This document shows positions 10,036-21,895 of a stretch of DNA of 64,000 bases, piece by piece. The DNA lies in NCBI GenBank assembly GCA_963995505.1, contig OZ023181.1, positions 5,617,487-5,681,486 of the forward strand, given 5' to 3'. The position numbers and the translations under genes were made by a program. Every line of letters starts with the position of its first letter. Within the stretch, counting starts at the first letter, position 1. The notes beneath the pieces are model-generated. The model was not told the origin of the DNA and did not search any database. It worked only from the letters and a program-made list of their open reading frames with translations. The DNA comes from Hypericum androsaemum. Its lineage: Eukaryota; Streptophyta; Magnoliopsida; Malpighiales; Hypericaceae.

Positions 10036-13000
10036 ATGGGAAAAGCCTCCAAGTGGTTCCGGGCAATACTCGGCCTGAAGAAACCCGACCCGCCGCCGCC
10101 GACCTCCGCCCCAACACCGACCACCAAACCAAAGAGATGGAGCTTCGTCAAGTCCTACCGGGAGAAGACCGCCAAACGCCACGTCCCGCCCTCCGCGACG
10201 TCGTTCCAGGAGCCGGAACACCCGAGCAAGCACTCGATGGCGGTTGCTTTGGCCACGGCCGCCGCTGCGGAGGCGGCCGTGGCAGCTGCCCAGGCCGCCG
10301 CGGAGGTCGTCCGGCTGACCAGCAGCGGGAGGTCCGCCTCCGGCCACTCGGCCAAGTACGCTTCCGGCTCGTCCCCCGAGGTGGCCGCTGTGAGGATACA
10401 GTCAGCTTTCCGAGGTTACCTCGTAAGTTTTAACTAAACCCATCTTAATCAAACTAATATTTGGTCTATTATTCTATGATATTAACTAACAGATAATAAA
10501 TAATCCAGAGTGGAATCGAATATTCTCTTCTTGAAATTTGCCATGGGCTTCTTTAACTTTCTTTCATAGTATTTTTTTAGAATATTGTTTACGTGATTAA
10601 AGTATTATTATATTTCGGATAAAGACATAACTCGCTAAAACTGTTTCAAATGTTTTATTAAAATAAATAGCAGGAGAAAGTCGCACATGTTATGTTTTAG
10701 CTTTTTTTAGAATAAAAAACGCTAATTTTTATTAACCACTTATTAAAATAATAGAACGAGTGCATCTATTGTAGACTTACCCGTCTCCTGGCCAAGTTAG
10801 CACATGTTATGTTTTTGTTATGTATGCTATAAGTTTTGACAAAAAAAAGTATTTGTAATTAATTTTAATGGAAAATTCCTATTTTGCTTTTTTAAATTGG
10901 GTTTTCCAAGGGCTCCGTTTCCTCCGACTTGTCGTTGGGATTTGGCACGATTTGACGGGATCCCGGATGATGGGGTGCTTCTTACGGGTTCCATTCCACG
11001 GTGTCGTTTTCGTTGTTCCAAATACGGGACATGATAGAAAAAAGAATTTCAGATTTTTGTTTTAATTATCTCCACTCTTCGTACGGTGTCGTTTCGGGTT
11101 CCCTGAGTCTCTCTTTTCTCTCACCCGGTTTTTAATTATCTCGTTCTTCCCGCGTTTCTGACGAATGAGTTGTTATCCCGTCGCTTTCCTCGAAATATCA
11201 GCTCCTGCTGTACCTGACGTGTTTTGGGATAACTCACTCGGAAGAAAATTGCCCTATTTTCTTCAATTTCATTTACATTAAATCATTGCTAACCAAAAGT
11301 CGAAATTCATAGTCAAATATTATAAAGTATTATTTAGGAGGTAATTTTAGTAATATTTTTTTCATATTTGTAACGTCCTATGGAAATTATTTATCACTTG
11401 TATTTCTAGTATCAGTACATATTTTGTGAAGCTGAATTTAAGTATTTCCTGATTTTATGAAGATTAAGTTTATAAATAATAATGGTATCCACTATTTTTT
11501 AGAATAACTTATCCACTACTTTTTTTGACAAAAAAAAATCTATCCATTACTTATTTACTTTATGCATTATACTCAACTAGACCAGAACCTTTTCTCCAGT
11601 TTTCTCTTCCTTAAAATATTTTATATGCTAGTATTTTAGTGTACCTTTTCAGTTTTTACGCAATTTATTATCTGCTATATGCTATCTATTATCTGTTAAT
11701 GAGTTGCTCTGGCAAAAATACCGGCGTCAATGGGGGACATGAAATCCTTTTCAGGGACGATTTCCCTGAATTCCCTCATTGTCAAGTTAATGTAATTTTA
11801 AGATGTTTGGTGGCAGAAAATTAAATCGTCGGTGGGGTTTGTTGGGTCTGATTGGTGACTAAAAATTTGTCACCTTCTCAAGTTGGTGATAATTAATATT
11901 AGTTATTAGTCGTCCCAAGAAAAATCTCATATTCATATGGAGCATAGAAGACTAAAAAATTGTATAAAAGTTGTTTCGAATGGAAAAGAATTTGGATAAA
12001 ATTAAATTCTTTTTCCAAATTTTTTCACATATAAGAAATATGCTCTACCTTTGGGGACCTTTTCTGGGTAATCACACTAAAAAATACCACAAATTGTGTC
12101 GAAAATATAATTTGAAGAGTATGACCCGATAATGGGTCGTGTTTCGTTCTTAATGTGCCACATGGAGCGGGTGTTAGTATTTTTGTTGTGAATTTAAATT
12201 TAGGCAAATAAACCTAAACTTCGGGTTTTAAGACTTTGTTCTTCTTTTAGACGGTTTTAGATTTTGTTCTTCTCACAAGTAAGGAGTTAGAATTGACCTT
12301 CTGATTTCTGGAAAACGAGATAAGAGCGGTTGTCATTCTACGTACCAAACTTTGGTAACGTGGGTGTTAGTATAATTACAGTTTGGTGCCTGCAAATTTA
12401 ATGGTCGGTAGGGTCAGATGAGCGTTTGATTAGTGACTAATTAGCTGCAACATTGTCTTTTAGTAGGGAGGATTCCTGCACGTGAGAGGGTGCTAAATTT
12501 GGACCAGCTTCAACTGACTTGTTGAATCTCTTGCTTATGATTAGGACATGCTTTCAAATGAGATGAGGGTACCATTTTGTGTCCGTCTTTTTTTATGTCT
12601 CTCTTTTGTCTCGAGTACTTTAGGATTAATTCAACAATAATGTTTTTTTCTTTCTTTTTTTGGAATAAAATATTTTGACGAAAAAATGTGAATTAGCATA
12701 ATCAGAAATTTGATTGTCCGATTGAAGTTCGACCTTTTAACAGATCGTCAAACCGACGGTCGGAATTCCGATCAAATCGGAGCATATGACCGGCGATTAA
12801 ACCGGCCAAGTATAAGAGAATGTTGGGTTGGCTAAAGTGTTGCGCTCGAGAAAAATCAGTTATTTTCTCTAAAAAGAATCAATGCTCTTTCCTGAAGTGG
12901 GTTGGAGGTCTGATGTGGAACAGGTCCTCGTGGGGGAAGAAAATGGACAAAATGGAGTCGATTAGTGGAATTAGTTGGCTTCACGGGCCAAGAATAAATC

Positions 13001-15128
13001 TAGTTATTGCATGGTGGGATCCAATCTAATATATATATATTTCAATTAGGGAGAAAAAGGTTGGGTAGTAGTTGTGTCTGGACACAAAGTATAATTGAGA
13101 TTAGAACAAAATGTAGGACGGCTAGTGAGATGTCCCTATCGTCTCGATTTAGTTAGTGTCAGGCTTCTTACTCTTTGTACAACTTTTGGTTGGAAAGAGA
13201 ATTTGCTTTGTGGTTTGAAATTTTCATGTGGATTTCCTTTTGGCGCCTTTAATTTTGGAAATCCTTAAAAAATTGGCCTCCCATCCTTGAATTGAACGAA
13301 CGAGCCAGTTGTCCCTAGTGATGGAGAAAGGTTGGTCTTTCTCCAATGTGGCCCTAATTAATTCGAAAAGAATTGATTTTTTTTTTGTTTTAAGAAATGT
13401 TCGATTTTGGTGTTGGAGCAGTTTCATTGAAAAAGAGGATGTCATGTGACGACCATCTTATGAAATCTTACCAAAATCTGGAAAAGAATGCGGTAAAAAA
13501 ATGAAATCAATTCTAATGCTTCTGTTTTAACAAACATGAAAGTAGGGATTGGACTGTATTTCTTATTACTATTCTAAAACTTCTATGTTTAGTTTCAAAT
13601 ATGAAGGCAGGAATTGAATTCTGTTTCCTTTTGTCCTGTGAAATCATAAATAGATTTTTTTCTGTATGGAATTGATTCTAAACAAAGTCGTTAATTTAAT
13701 CGAATTAGAAATATATTTCTTATGGAATTGTAGCCTGGTATTGGTATTTAATCGTGGCGTATTAGCTAACTTGGTTAATGTTTTTTGAAGGCAAGAAGAG
13801 CATTGAAAGCACTGAGAGCATTGGTAAGACTTCAGGCACTGGTTAGGGGTCACATTGAGAGGAAGCGAACAGCGGAATGGCTGCAACGAATGCAGTCTTT
13901 GCTGCGAGCCCAAGTGCGAGCTCGAGCAGGACGTGTACAGATCTCGGAGTCATCGCATTCCAATTCAAGTAGCAAGTCCTCTCACTTTCATCATCCTGTA
14001 AGTGTTGAACAAGTTTCTGAAGTTCAATCTTATTTCGGCCGCTCAATTTTTGACAATAAATCAGTAACTCATTTTGAATGCTGGACCTGAAGCTAGTTGA
14101 GCCATAATTTTTTGTGGTGTAAGATTCTATTGGATGCTTGAGCTATTCTATGCATGGGACTTGGCTCCCAATTATCTTGCAGTCGTTGATTACAGTTATC
14201 AACCATCGCTCATGTTTACTCGACCTGCAGGGTCCGCCAACACCTGAGAAATTTGAACATGCCATTCGAACGAGGAGCGGGAAGTATGACCAGTCATTTA
14301 TGCTTAAGGTAGTAGAATTCTTTGATTTAGGTGCCTAGAGGGGCCCAAATTATCAGTCATGTGTATCTCATATACTCTCCTTGTTGCATACAGAGAACTG
14401 TGTCAAAATCTAACAGTAGGGCTATGGGAGAACAAGAGATAGGTCATTCATTTCCCGGTTATTCCGAACATCGAATGGATGATCGGTCTTGGGATCAACG
14501 ATTGCCTTCAAGGAGGAACGGACCTCCAGATGAAGATAAGAGCGACAAGATTCTTGATATTGATACTGGGAAGTCTCACTCCACACATAAGCGAGGGAAG
14601 CTCTTTCACCCCGCCCATCATCATTATCCATTAGCATCGGATCAGTATACCCACAGCTCTTTGACTTCAAAGGACACGTTCACCCATCAAACCATTTTCA
14701 GTCCGTCCTCTGGCGAGGTCCAATCTCTAAGTCCTCTGAAATTCTCCAACGAGGTCGAGGAAGCCTTCTGCACAGCTGATAACAGCCCCCAGTACTACTC
14801 CGCGTCGTCGAGGGGTGGTAGCACTAGGAGAAGCCCCTTTACTCCGACTAAGAGTGACGGATCAAGGAGCTTCCTCAGCGGTTACTCGGACCATCCGAAC
14901 TACATGTCCAACACTGAATCCTCGAAGGCCAAGGCCAGGTCCGTTAGTGCTCCGAAACAAAGGCCACAATACGAGAGATCAAGCTCCGCGAAGAGGTATT
15001 CGATCGGTGAACCGCGGTCGAGCAGCGCGCAGAGGGCATCTGCATTGCGCGCAAACTTTGCTGGCAAAGCGTACCCTGGATCCGGTCGCTTGGACAGCTT
15101 AGGCGTGCCAATTGGACAGAGGTACTGA
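10036..15128 (+). CDS. IQ67-domain calmodulin-binding protein (IQD family)
   Basis: Four exons: 10036-10422, 13791-13997, 14231-14308 and 14394-15128, all phase 0 with GT-AG sites, giving 468 residues. The family binds calmodulin and scaffolds microtubule and membrane complexes. The start [16 protein letters not shown] is the typical IQD N-terminus. The IQ67 region (about residues 114-180) begins [13 protein letters not shown] at the end of exon 1 and continues [20 protein letters not shown] in exon 2. The intron falls inside the first IQ motif, after RGYL, which is the conserved phase-0 IQD intron. Further calmodulin-binding basic helices follow ([17 protein letters not shown]). An Ala-rich coiled stretch occupies residues 70-95. 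The C-terminus has the DUF4005 signature [20 protein letters not shown]. Intron 1 is long (3.4 kb). The exact IQD subgroup is not assigned. Confidence 0.95.
10423..13790. other. Intron 1 of the IQD gene
   Basis: A 3.4-kb AT-rich intron. 12715-12815 contains GACCGG/CCGGCC motifs like the interior of the hAT-like elements at 930 and 6429, but no ends were found, so it is at most a decayed fragment. No coding gene recognised inside. Confidence 0.55.
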
Positions 15129-16080
15129 TGTGAAATTTTGTCCCAAGGGTGACAGTTGTTAGTAGCTTCTAGTTTGGCCAACTAACTTTTAGTAGTTCTA
15201 CTAGTTAATGTTCTTGTTCGGTTCCTTTCTGACCAAATCAGTTTGGAGCCATAATTGTTCAATTATGACTAGCAAACGCGTCTGCCTAGTTTAATGCAAT
15301 GTACGGCAAGTAATTTAACTTTTGTAAGATCGGAAAATAATTTAATGAGCTGTGGAAAAACAAAATACTCGTTTGGGTCTGTGCCCTTGGAGCCTGGTAT
15401 AAAATAGGGAAATTAGGGACTTGGAAGAAAAGCATGGGTTAAATGTGGCACACATTGGTAATTGGCCCCACAAGTTGGTATCATTAGTTGTGTATTGCAA
15501 AGCTAATTTTCTGACTAACCACCACGCGAGTGATGGTGGCTCAACGGTCAAGAGACGGACCAAGTAAAGTTAAATCAGCCACTATGGTTCAATTCTTGGT
15601 GTGATACTGTTGCCTCGCTCTCGGTCCGCCAGAAACGACCATCAGCCTCGGCGTCGCCAACCTCCCTCGCCCACAAGCGCCGCGCTCCTAGAGCGGACAA
15701 GTCGAGGAACCTCATTGCTGCTCGACGGCCTTCTCCCTTTGCTAGGAAAGCTCTCGACAGGGCATGCTGAAGCTCTCCATGGGCCGTCGTTCCCTTTGAT
15801 GATTCGGCTGACTGATGGGGTTGAGGAAGATGGATGCAGAGATGACTAAATCAAATTCGAATAATGTGTGTAACATTACTATAATGGCGCGCCAAGCTAA
15901 CGAGATGTCCTCGACTGTGTGTATACATACAAGGTAAAAGAACTCAATATGTAACTAAGAAATATAATTACTTACCAAAAAAAACTAAGCATTATGATAC
16001 AATAGAACTGCTATACAAGAATAGCCAGCTGGAAGAGAAGAGAAAGCAAAAGAATAAACAGTAAAAACTCGAAGCACCGG
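15129..16080. other. Convergent 3' intergenic region with SINE-like head
   Basis: The IQD and rhomboid genes end towards each other here. 15535-15600 has spaced TGGCTCAACGG and GGTTCAATTC, resembling the A and B boxes of a tRNA-derived SINE promoter. It is followed by a GC-rich 82-codon open frame (15601-15849) with no family signal and an A-rich stretch near 15975. The SINE reading is tentative. Confidence 0.35.
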
Positions 16081-18266
16081 TCAGTTGTCGCACTTCCATT
16101 TAGAGGTAGGAACACAGCTAACGTAATGGCACCAGCTGCAGTGCTTATTCAAGTTCTCTCTCTTAAACAGCAAGATCAATCCGGCCGTCAAACTGCTCGA
16201 ATACAGGATGAAACACGAGACAATAAATCTCAACATAAGCACAATATGATCGAGCTTTCGGAGTAAAATGAACCCAAAGCACCAACACAAATATGCAGAA
16301 AAACCAATAGAAGCAGGAAATGCATTCGAGATTGGATGCGCTCAAGCTAGACGCCAAGGTTAATATCAAAGGCTTTGGGACATTACTCTATATACAGGAT
16401 AAGACTGATCCTAATAACTTTAAGGCCGGATGATAAAGTTTGTAATACCTAATTCCTATACCTTTAAACCAAAATGAACGTGTATGCTACATATTATTTT
16501 CTATGTTGGTTAGCAATACTTTATATTACATGTTATGTAAGTATTTAAGTAATATCTATCTTGGAAGCTATCACACAAGACTCCACATGAAAAAGTACAT
16601 TAGAGATCTAATGAGAGAACTTACCCAGCAATAAGTAAAAGCATGGAAACCACCCACAACACGTATTGGTAAACGTTGTGCTTCGACCTTACGCGAGTAT
16701 CAGCAGGAAGATGGCGACTTTCCTCCCACCCAAACAGTGGGCGAAGCAGCAAGACAAAACCAAGTAGAAAGCCAGTCAAGAAGCCTCCGATATGGGCAAA
16801 GTTGTCAACATGTGGAAGGATCCCCACGGCCAGATTTATGACAATGACAACCAAAAGTGTGAGCAGGGCAGCAATCTACAAGCAAAGGAACAGACCGAGT
16901 TAACATTCCGTGCTTCAGAAATCAATGCCCAGTGAAGCCTAATTAACTATATTTTACCCTAAAATTTTGGTTAACTTCATGATTCTTTCCTCACAAATCA
17001 TTGCAGAACAAACAAAGTACAACACAGAATTTCAACCAAAGACGAGGATCAAACCTTGTTCGTGTAGATCGTCCAGTTTGTAAGAAGCTCTGACAGCATT
17101 GCCCCAAGAAGTCCAAACAAAGCACCAGAAGCACCAACAGAGATGTTATTCTGAATAAACAGCGCAGATAGTACACTACCACCAAATCCTGAAACCAAGT
17201 AGATCGCTCCCACTCGCACTGCCACGTGAATCCATATACTCGTATCAGGATGTAAATATTTAATAGTCATCATAAGAGGAAGACAAATAAAACCACTGTA
17301 AGTTTGGAGTCCGAAGGTCGTACCGAACCCAAATTGCTGTTCAAGACGAATCCCGATAAGTATCAAGCTCAGCATATTGGCTACTAGATGTATAACCCCT
17401 GCATGTAACCACAAACAAGTGACAAGCCTCCATCCTTGATGCTCGTATACTACATTAGTCCACTTGAGAGCTCCCATTTTTTCCAATCTGCAAAAGTAAC
17501 CATAGCATGAAATTCTCTAACTTATGGCCTAAGCAATCAACATAGACAACTTGCAATAAGTAATATCCCATTCAATCGCAACCGGGCTGTCCCAGAATCC
17601 ACATTATGGTCCACAATCAACATAGAAACTAAGGACAAAAGAATCCCAACACACAAGAAATCTCCAAATATAGTAACCAAACACCTGAATTCCTAATCCA
17701 ATAAAAGAAAATTTCAAGCTACCATCACCTCCAGTCAACTCAAAACTCTAAAATTTTACACCAATAGTTACACCTTGCCAAAATTTGAACCATGGACCTC
17801 CTTCAAATCGTCTTACGCCTTGTACCGCCTCAACACTACGACTTGCAAACTAAACACCCGAAAAAACCCACTTGGCTAAGACCACCAACCACCGGAACAG
17901 CCACCAACCTCGCCAGAACTCAAACCCCGAAAACCCATAAAGAAACAAACTTTAGAACCAAAAAGACAAAAGAACGGATACCCACGTGGAGGAAGAGGGT
18001 CCGAAGAGAGGGTTCTCCTTCAAGGGCTGGAAAGACATCCTGCCGAGGGACCTAGCCACGCACCGGCCGTAGAAGCCGAGGTTGTTCTTGGGGCAATTGT
18101 TCACGTACATGGCCACCACGAAAACGGCGACGTTGGCCACCACGATGAACGGGATAAGCCACGACGTCCACTGCTTATCCCCCCACGACGACCCCTTCTC
18201 GGTGTAGTTATTGATAGAACCGTTGCTTCTGCTCTTTTGCCCTATTTCCGGATCCCTACTCGCCAT
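16081..18266 (-). CDS. RBL: Rhomboid intramembrane serine protease (RBL1/RBL2-like)
   Basis: Five exons, reading down: 18266-17986, 17487-17324, 17218-17055, 16875-16625 and 16192-16081, giving 323 residues. The family cleaves membrane proteins inside the bilayer; plant RBL1/2-type members sit in the Golgi or secretory pathway. A first membrane helix is near residues 35-53 ([16 protein letters not shown]). The protease core has HLVANMLS (His127, Asn131), the catalytic serine in GASGALFG (Ser179) and the catalytic histidine in NFAHIGGF (His231), so both dyad residues are present. The tail ends in a Cys-rich [10 protein letters not shown] segment typical of this subgroup. The third exon must be split from the second: a 105-bp intron (17323-17219) is a multiple of three with no stop, so the unspliced frame also reads through, adding 35 residues that break the EQQFGF/VRVG family sequence. 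Confidence 0.93.
17740..17880 (-). repeat. SINE-like fragment in rhomboid intron 1
   Basis: Read on the complement, it has a GTTGAGGCGG-type box and GGTTCAAATTTTGGCAAGG about 40 bases later, resembling A and B boxes of a tRNA-derived SINE. The last part is related to the short tandem units in intron 1 of the epimerase gene (40194-40415). Confidence 0.35.
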
Positions 18267-18392
18267 ATTTTCTTGAGAAAATTTCGATCCTTTGAGGGTT
18301 GTTTTTAACTGGTTCCCTTCAACTAGAACTCTCTAGTTCGTGGTGGGTCCTCAAGAGTAGAGACGGAGACGAAGAATGGGTGAAGTGGGTGG

Positions 18393-18419
18393 TGGGGTTA
18401 TATATACATTATATATACG
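18393..18419 (-). promoter_or_regulatory. TATA-rich promoter segment of the rhomboid gene
   Basis: A run of TATATATA-type sequence lies about 125-155 bp upstream of the rhomboid start codon. It is a reasonable TATA element but is inferred from position and composition only. The promoter is short: Pack-MULE 3 ends only 214 bp upstream of the start codon. Confidence 0.4.
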
Positions 18420-18479
18420 TGGATACAACGTGTCGTGGTTTCTTATTCGGACAAATTTTCCTCTCGGGGAAATTAATTA

Positions 18480-19572
18480 GGGCAAATTACCTCCTAGTCC
18501 CTGGTATTTAGTTATTCTCTCCCTTGGGTCCCTGCATTTTAAAAACTGATTTTACCGTCCCCCGTGTTTGATTTTATCAACTCTCGTGTCCCTGGATGAT
18601 GTCATCGACTTTTTTTTTTCATTTTTGGTCAAGGAGATGACTATTATACCCCTGTGGTCATCTTCTCAGGCGAACCCAACCTTCCGGTCATCTTCTCCGG
18701 TGACTCTTCGGCGAACTCCGACGAAAAAACCCAAAAATCTCGATACCGACAGCAAGCAACGACGGTGACGGTGAGGTAGCAAGCGGCATGAACCATGGAC
18801 ACTCCTCGGTACAACGACGACAAGATATAGAAGGAGCCGAGCTACGATCGATGCGGGCCTAAGGTGGGCCCAGAAGAGGTAGCCACTCTCCTCCCACCCA
18901 CCGGCACCAAGATATGGAGGGAGTCGAGCTACGCCTAACCACATACCCCAAGCCCCGCCTCCGCTGGACCCCTGAGCTCCACGAGCGCTTCGTCGACGCC
19001 GTCACCCAGCTTGAACCCTAATTCCCCAATTCCACACCCTCTTGAACCCTAATTCCACACCGTCGAGCTCCAAGAGCTTCGTCGCTGTTGGGGTTTCTTT
19101 GTTGCAGGGTAGGAGAGCGACAATCGAAATCAACCATGATAGGGGACGGCTTCGGAGACGGGGACCAGGACCCAATCGAAATCAAAATAAAGAAACCAGG
19201 GAACAAAGAAGATGGAGCAAAGAAGAAGATGGAGCTTTAATTTTGATTTTAATTTGGGAAAAATTCAAGATTCTAAGGAGAGAGATGGTCGTGAGGAAGA
19301 AAGGCGGTGGCGAGGAAGGGGCGGGACCCTTTGAATTTTTTATGGTTTTTTTTGGCCGAAAAAGTTCGCCGGAAGGTTAGGTTCGCCTGAGAAGGAGACC
19401 AGAGAGGTATAATAGTCATTTCCTTGACCAAAAATGAAAAAAAAACTACTAACGTGCGCCAGGGACCCGAGAGTTGATAAAATTAAACACAGGGGACGGT
19501 AAAATCAGTTTTTAAAATGTAGGGATCCGAGGGGAGGATGATCAAACACCGGTACTAGGGGGTAATTTGCCC
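18480..19572. mobile_element. Pack-MULE 3 carrying a GARP/MYB-CC fragment
   Basis: A 1,093-bp element starting GGGCAAATTA and ending TAATTTGCCC. Inverted ends of about 210 bp continue inward through a shared GACTATTATACC segment. A perfect 9-bp target duplication, AATTAATTA, lies at 18471-18479 and 19573-19581. The interior holds a piece of a transcription-factor gene (18938-19012) and no transposase. It sits in the rhomboid promoter, so it may affect that gene. Confidence 0.85.
18938..19012 (+). pseudogene. Captured start of a GARP (MYB-CC/PHR-like) DNA-binding domain
   Basis: The frame LTTYPKPRLRWTPELHERFV, continuing DAVTQL, matches the beginning of the GARP domain of MYB-CC/PHR1-like factors, where LTTDPKPRLRWT is a family hallmark. 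After TQL the sequence leaves the domain and stops: the recognition helix (HLKSHLQKYR region) is absent. It lies entirely inside Pack-MULE 3 and is non-functional as a DNA-binding domain. The GC-rich bases around it (18780-19220) probably derive from the same donor gene's leader. Confidence 0.8.
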
Positions 19573-19581
19573 AATTAATTA

Positions 19582-20835
19582 ACTAGGGCGGTGTTTTAGC
19601 GCGTCTGAAAAGCGCGGCTTTTCCATGTAAGTTAGTTAGGTTGGAAAATATCAAATTACACCTCATACTAGTTGATAGTATTTAAAATTGATGTTCATTC
19701 TCCTATCTAATTTTTTGGTCGTCGATGTTCATGATTAAATTAGCATATTTAGTTAGTTAAAAAGTTGTTGGAGCGGAAAATTCGTTGTAGGTTGTCTTAA
19801 TTAATTTCGGAGCCCGGTTGTTTCTTGCGCCGGACACAAGTCATGCGAATAAGTGTCATAATAGAATTGCTAAATTGAATTTTTTTGTCAAAAAAAATTT
19901 AGGTGTGTTGGTTTAAACTTCGGACTCAATTGAGTTTAGGTTGTATAAAGACACATAATCTAACCGAAACACGGCCAAAGACTTCAATTTTGGTCGGGTT
20001 AGGACTCTTGATCTTTTATATAAGGAGGGATAATGGCATCAACTGGACCACACAATAATCACGAAATTATCATACCAAACCCTTGCATCAACCATGCTAA
20101 CATGTGTTGGTTCTTCCAAATCTCTCTTATTTTTTTCTCATTCTTGTTTCCCTACCAATTCTTTATATACCAAATCTGTTTATTTCTTCTCTTCTTTTCC
20201 CTTTATTTCTTCAATTTATACCTCTCGTTCGGATCGCTCTTGGCATAACCACTCGAACCCATCCTCAAACTTGTTTTCGACGTCCACAAATTTTTTTTTT
20301 CCGCAACACAAGTTATACCCTATTCAAATCTGAATCAAACTTTTATAATGCAACAAAGTTAAATGTAAGAAACTTTGTGAGATATCATATATGACTCGAA
20401 ATTGAATTAATTAAGTTAATAGTATTATTAAGCTTAAACAACCGAAAAGGAAAATGGAAAGATGATCAAACATGAGAAAAAAGGTTCCATTGTACATTAA
20501 AGCCGGCGGTTGATTGGAGAGGTAGTTGACCAAGTAACACTTGTATACTCCAAGACATATGAAGTCAGATGCTTTTCTAGGAAACTCAACATTGGCAAGT
20601 TTTGCCAGTTAGACAAACTACTTCTCTAAGTCACGCCACTAATTTATAGGCTACCAGAAAGAACAACCCTTGACGTGTTGCCAATTGGAATTAACAAAGG
20701 AAATATGACAGGGACTTGAAACCAACCTCGTGTTGTTCATTTTTATACCAAGAATGGGCAAATTGGGGGAAACGGATGCTTGATGCTTTGCATGCCTTCT
20801 GTGAAAATTGGTTACGTACTGCTTAAAAGCTGGAA
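19582..20835. other. Intergenic AT-rich DNA, no gene
   Basis: Overlapping open frames near 20033-20394 are low-complexity (Ser/Phe/Leu-rich T-tract translation) and are not believed to be genes. No repeat family was identified in this stretch. Confidence 0.45.
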
Positions 20836-20839
20836 GCTG

Positions 20840-20980
20840 TGCGAACGTTGATTTCGGTTGTAATCTAATGGTTAATACCAGCTTTCGGATACTAGATGAT
20901 ATCAACAATTAAATTATCACACGTCGGGGTCAAACCGAGTGGTATCAACCATTAAATTACAACTGAAATGAACGTTCACA
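20840..20980. repeat. Inverted-repeat hairpin element (~140 bp)
   Basis: The left arm 20840-20880 and right arm 20941-20980 are imperfect inverted repeats: TTGTAATCTAATGGTTAATACC pairs with the complement of GGTATCAACCATTAAATTAC. The loop (about 60 bases) holds a further related piece, GATATCAACAATTAAATTA. It is foldback-MITE-like; a small-RNA hairpin is possible but not indicated by anything else. Confidence 0.5.
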
Positions 20981-21895
20981 CCGGTTTTCCTCTAAATTAG
21001 GTCTGAGATATTCACACCTGGAAGGACATGACACACGAATATTATTACCCACTTGGCACACTTCACACACTTGTATTGTACTTCAAGAAAATGAGACCTT
21101 TTCAATTTTATTTTTAAATTTATGGTATTTGGAATCGATACTTTCAAATCCAACAATGTTCTTAATAGCGCCATTTCTATTCGTAAGAAAATCGTATTGC
21201 CATTGGGTGTTGGTAATTCAAACTCCGAGAATGCTAAAATAACCAAACATGCAATTTAAAACAGTGCGGGTCTGGTCTGATCCGGTTGTCCACGTTTCGG
21301 TTCTTGAAGTTCAATCTAGTTTGAACCGAATACTGATATACTAACCTTAACATGAATGCCAAAACTCAAAAGAAAACATCAGAAAACGATCAAAAAAGAT
21401 CAGATTAGCTCTTAAGGAAGTCCCAAATCAGTGACTGCCTAGGATGCAGGTGTGACCTCTAAGATTATCTAAACGAAAGTCCCCATCAACAGGCAAATGC
21501 TATCTTAAGCGAATAGCTGCTACCTACATTGGGACAAATGAGAAACGGCACAACAAAGAACAATGGACCTGATGATAAAACACAGATGCAACAAGCAATA
21601 AAAACGGAACACTGGGATGAGAGAATGAAGATACCGTCCAGCTTGCATCAACTTTCTAGCCTAGTCTAGTGAAGCGTAAAATATTAGTTACTGGGTCGAA
21701 TCGGTCGATATAAGTAGATGAGAAGAAACGTTTGTTTACCACTAGAGACGACCAGCAAGCCCTGTTCTAGCAAGAACTGTCTTATCTACCCAACATGCTT
21801 AACCAGTAACAGCACACATCTGTCAAGATTCAAATCTAACTACCATAGCGACATTGGTCGATCAGCTCTTGTCACCCCCCCTGATAACTATTTGC
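20981..21895. other. 3' flank of the RFC2 gene
   Basis: No gene recognised. It contains the presumed 3' untranslated region of the RFC2 gene on the complementary strand near its right end. Confidence 0.4.

Noticed and set aside
9850..10355. Several long open frames on the complement and other frames of IQD exon 1
   Set aside because: GC-rich exon produces overlapping shadow frames; only the MGKASKW frame fits a family and continues through splicing.
20033..20394. Three overlapping open frames suggesting a small gene
   Set aside because: The translations are Phe/Ser/Leu-rich products of T-tracts with no conserved motif.
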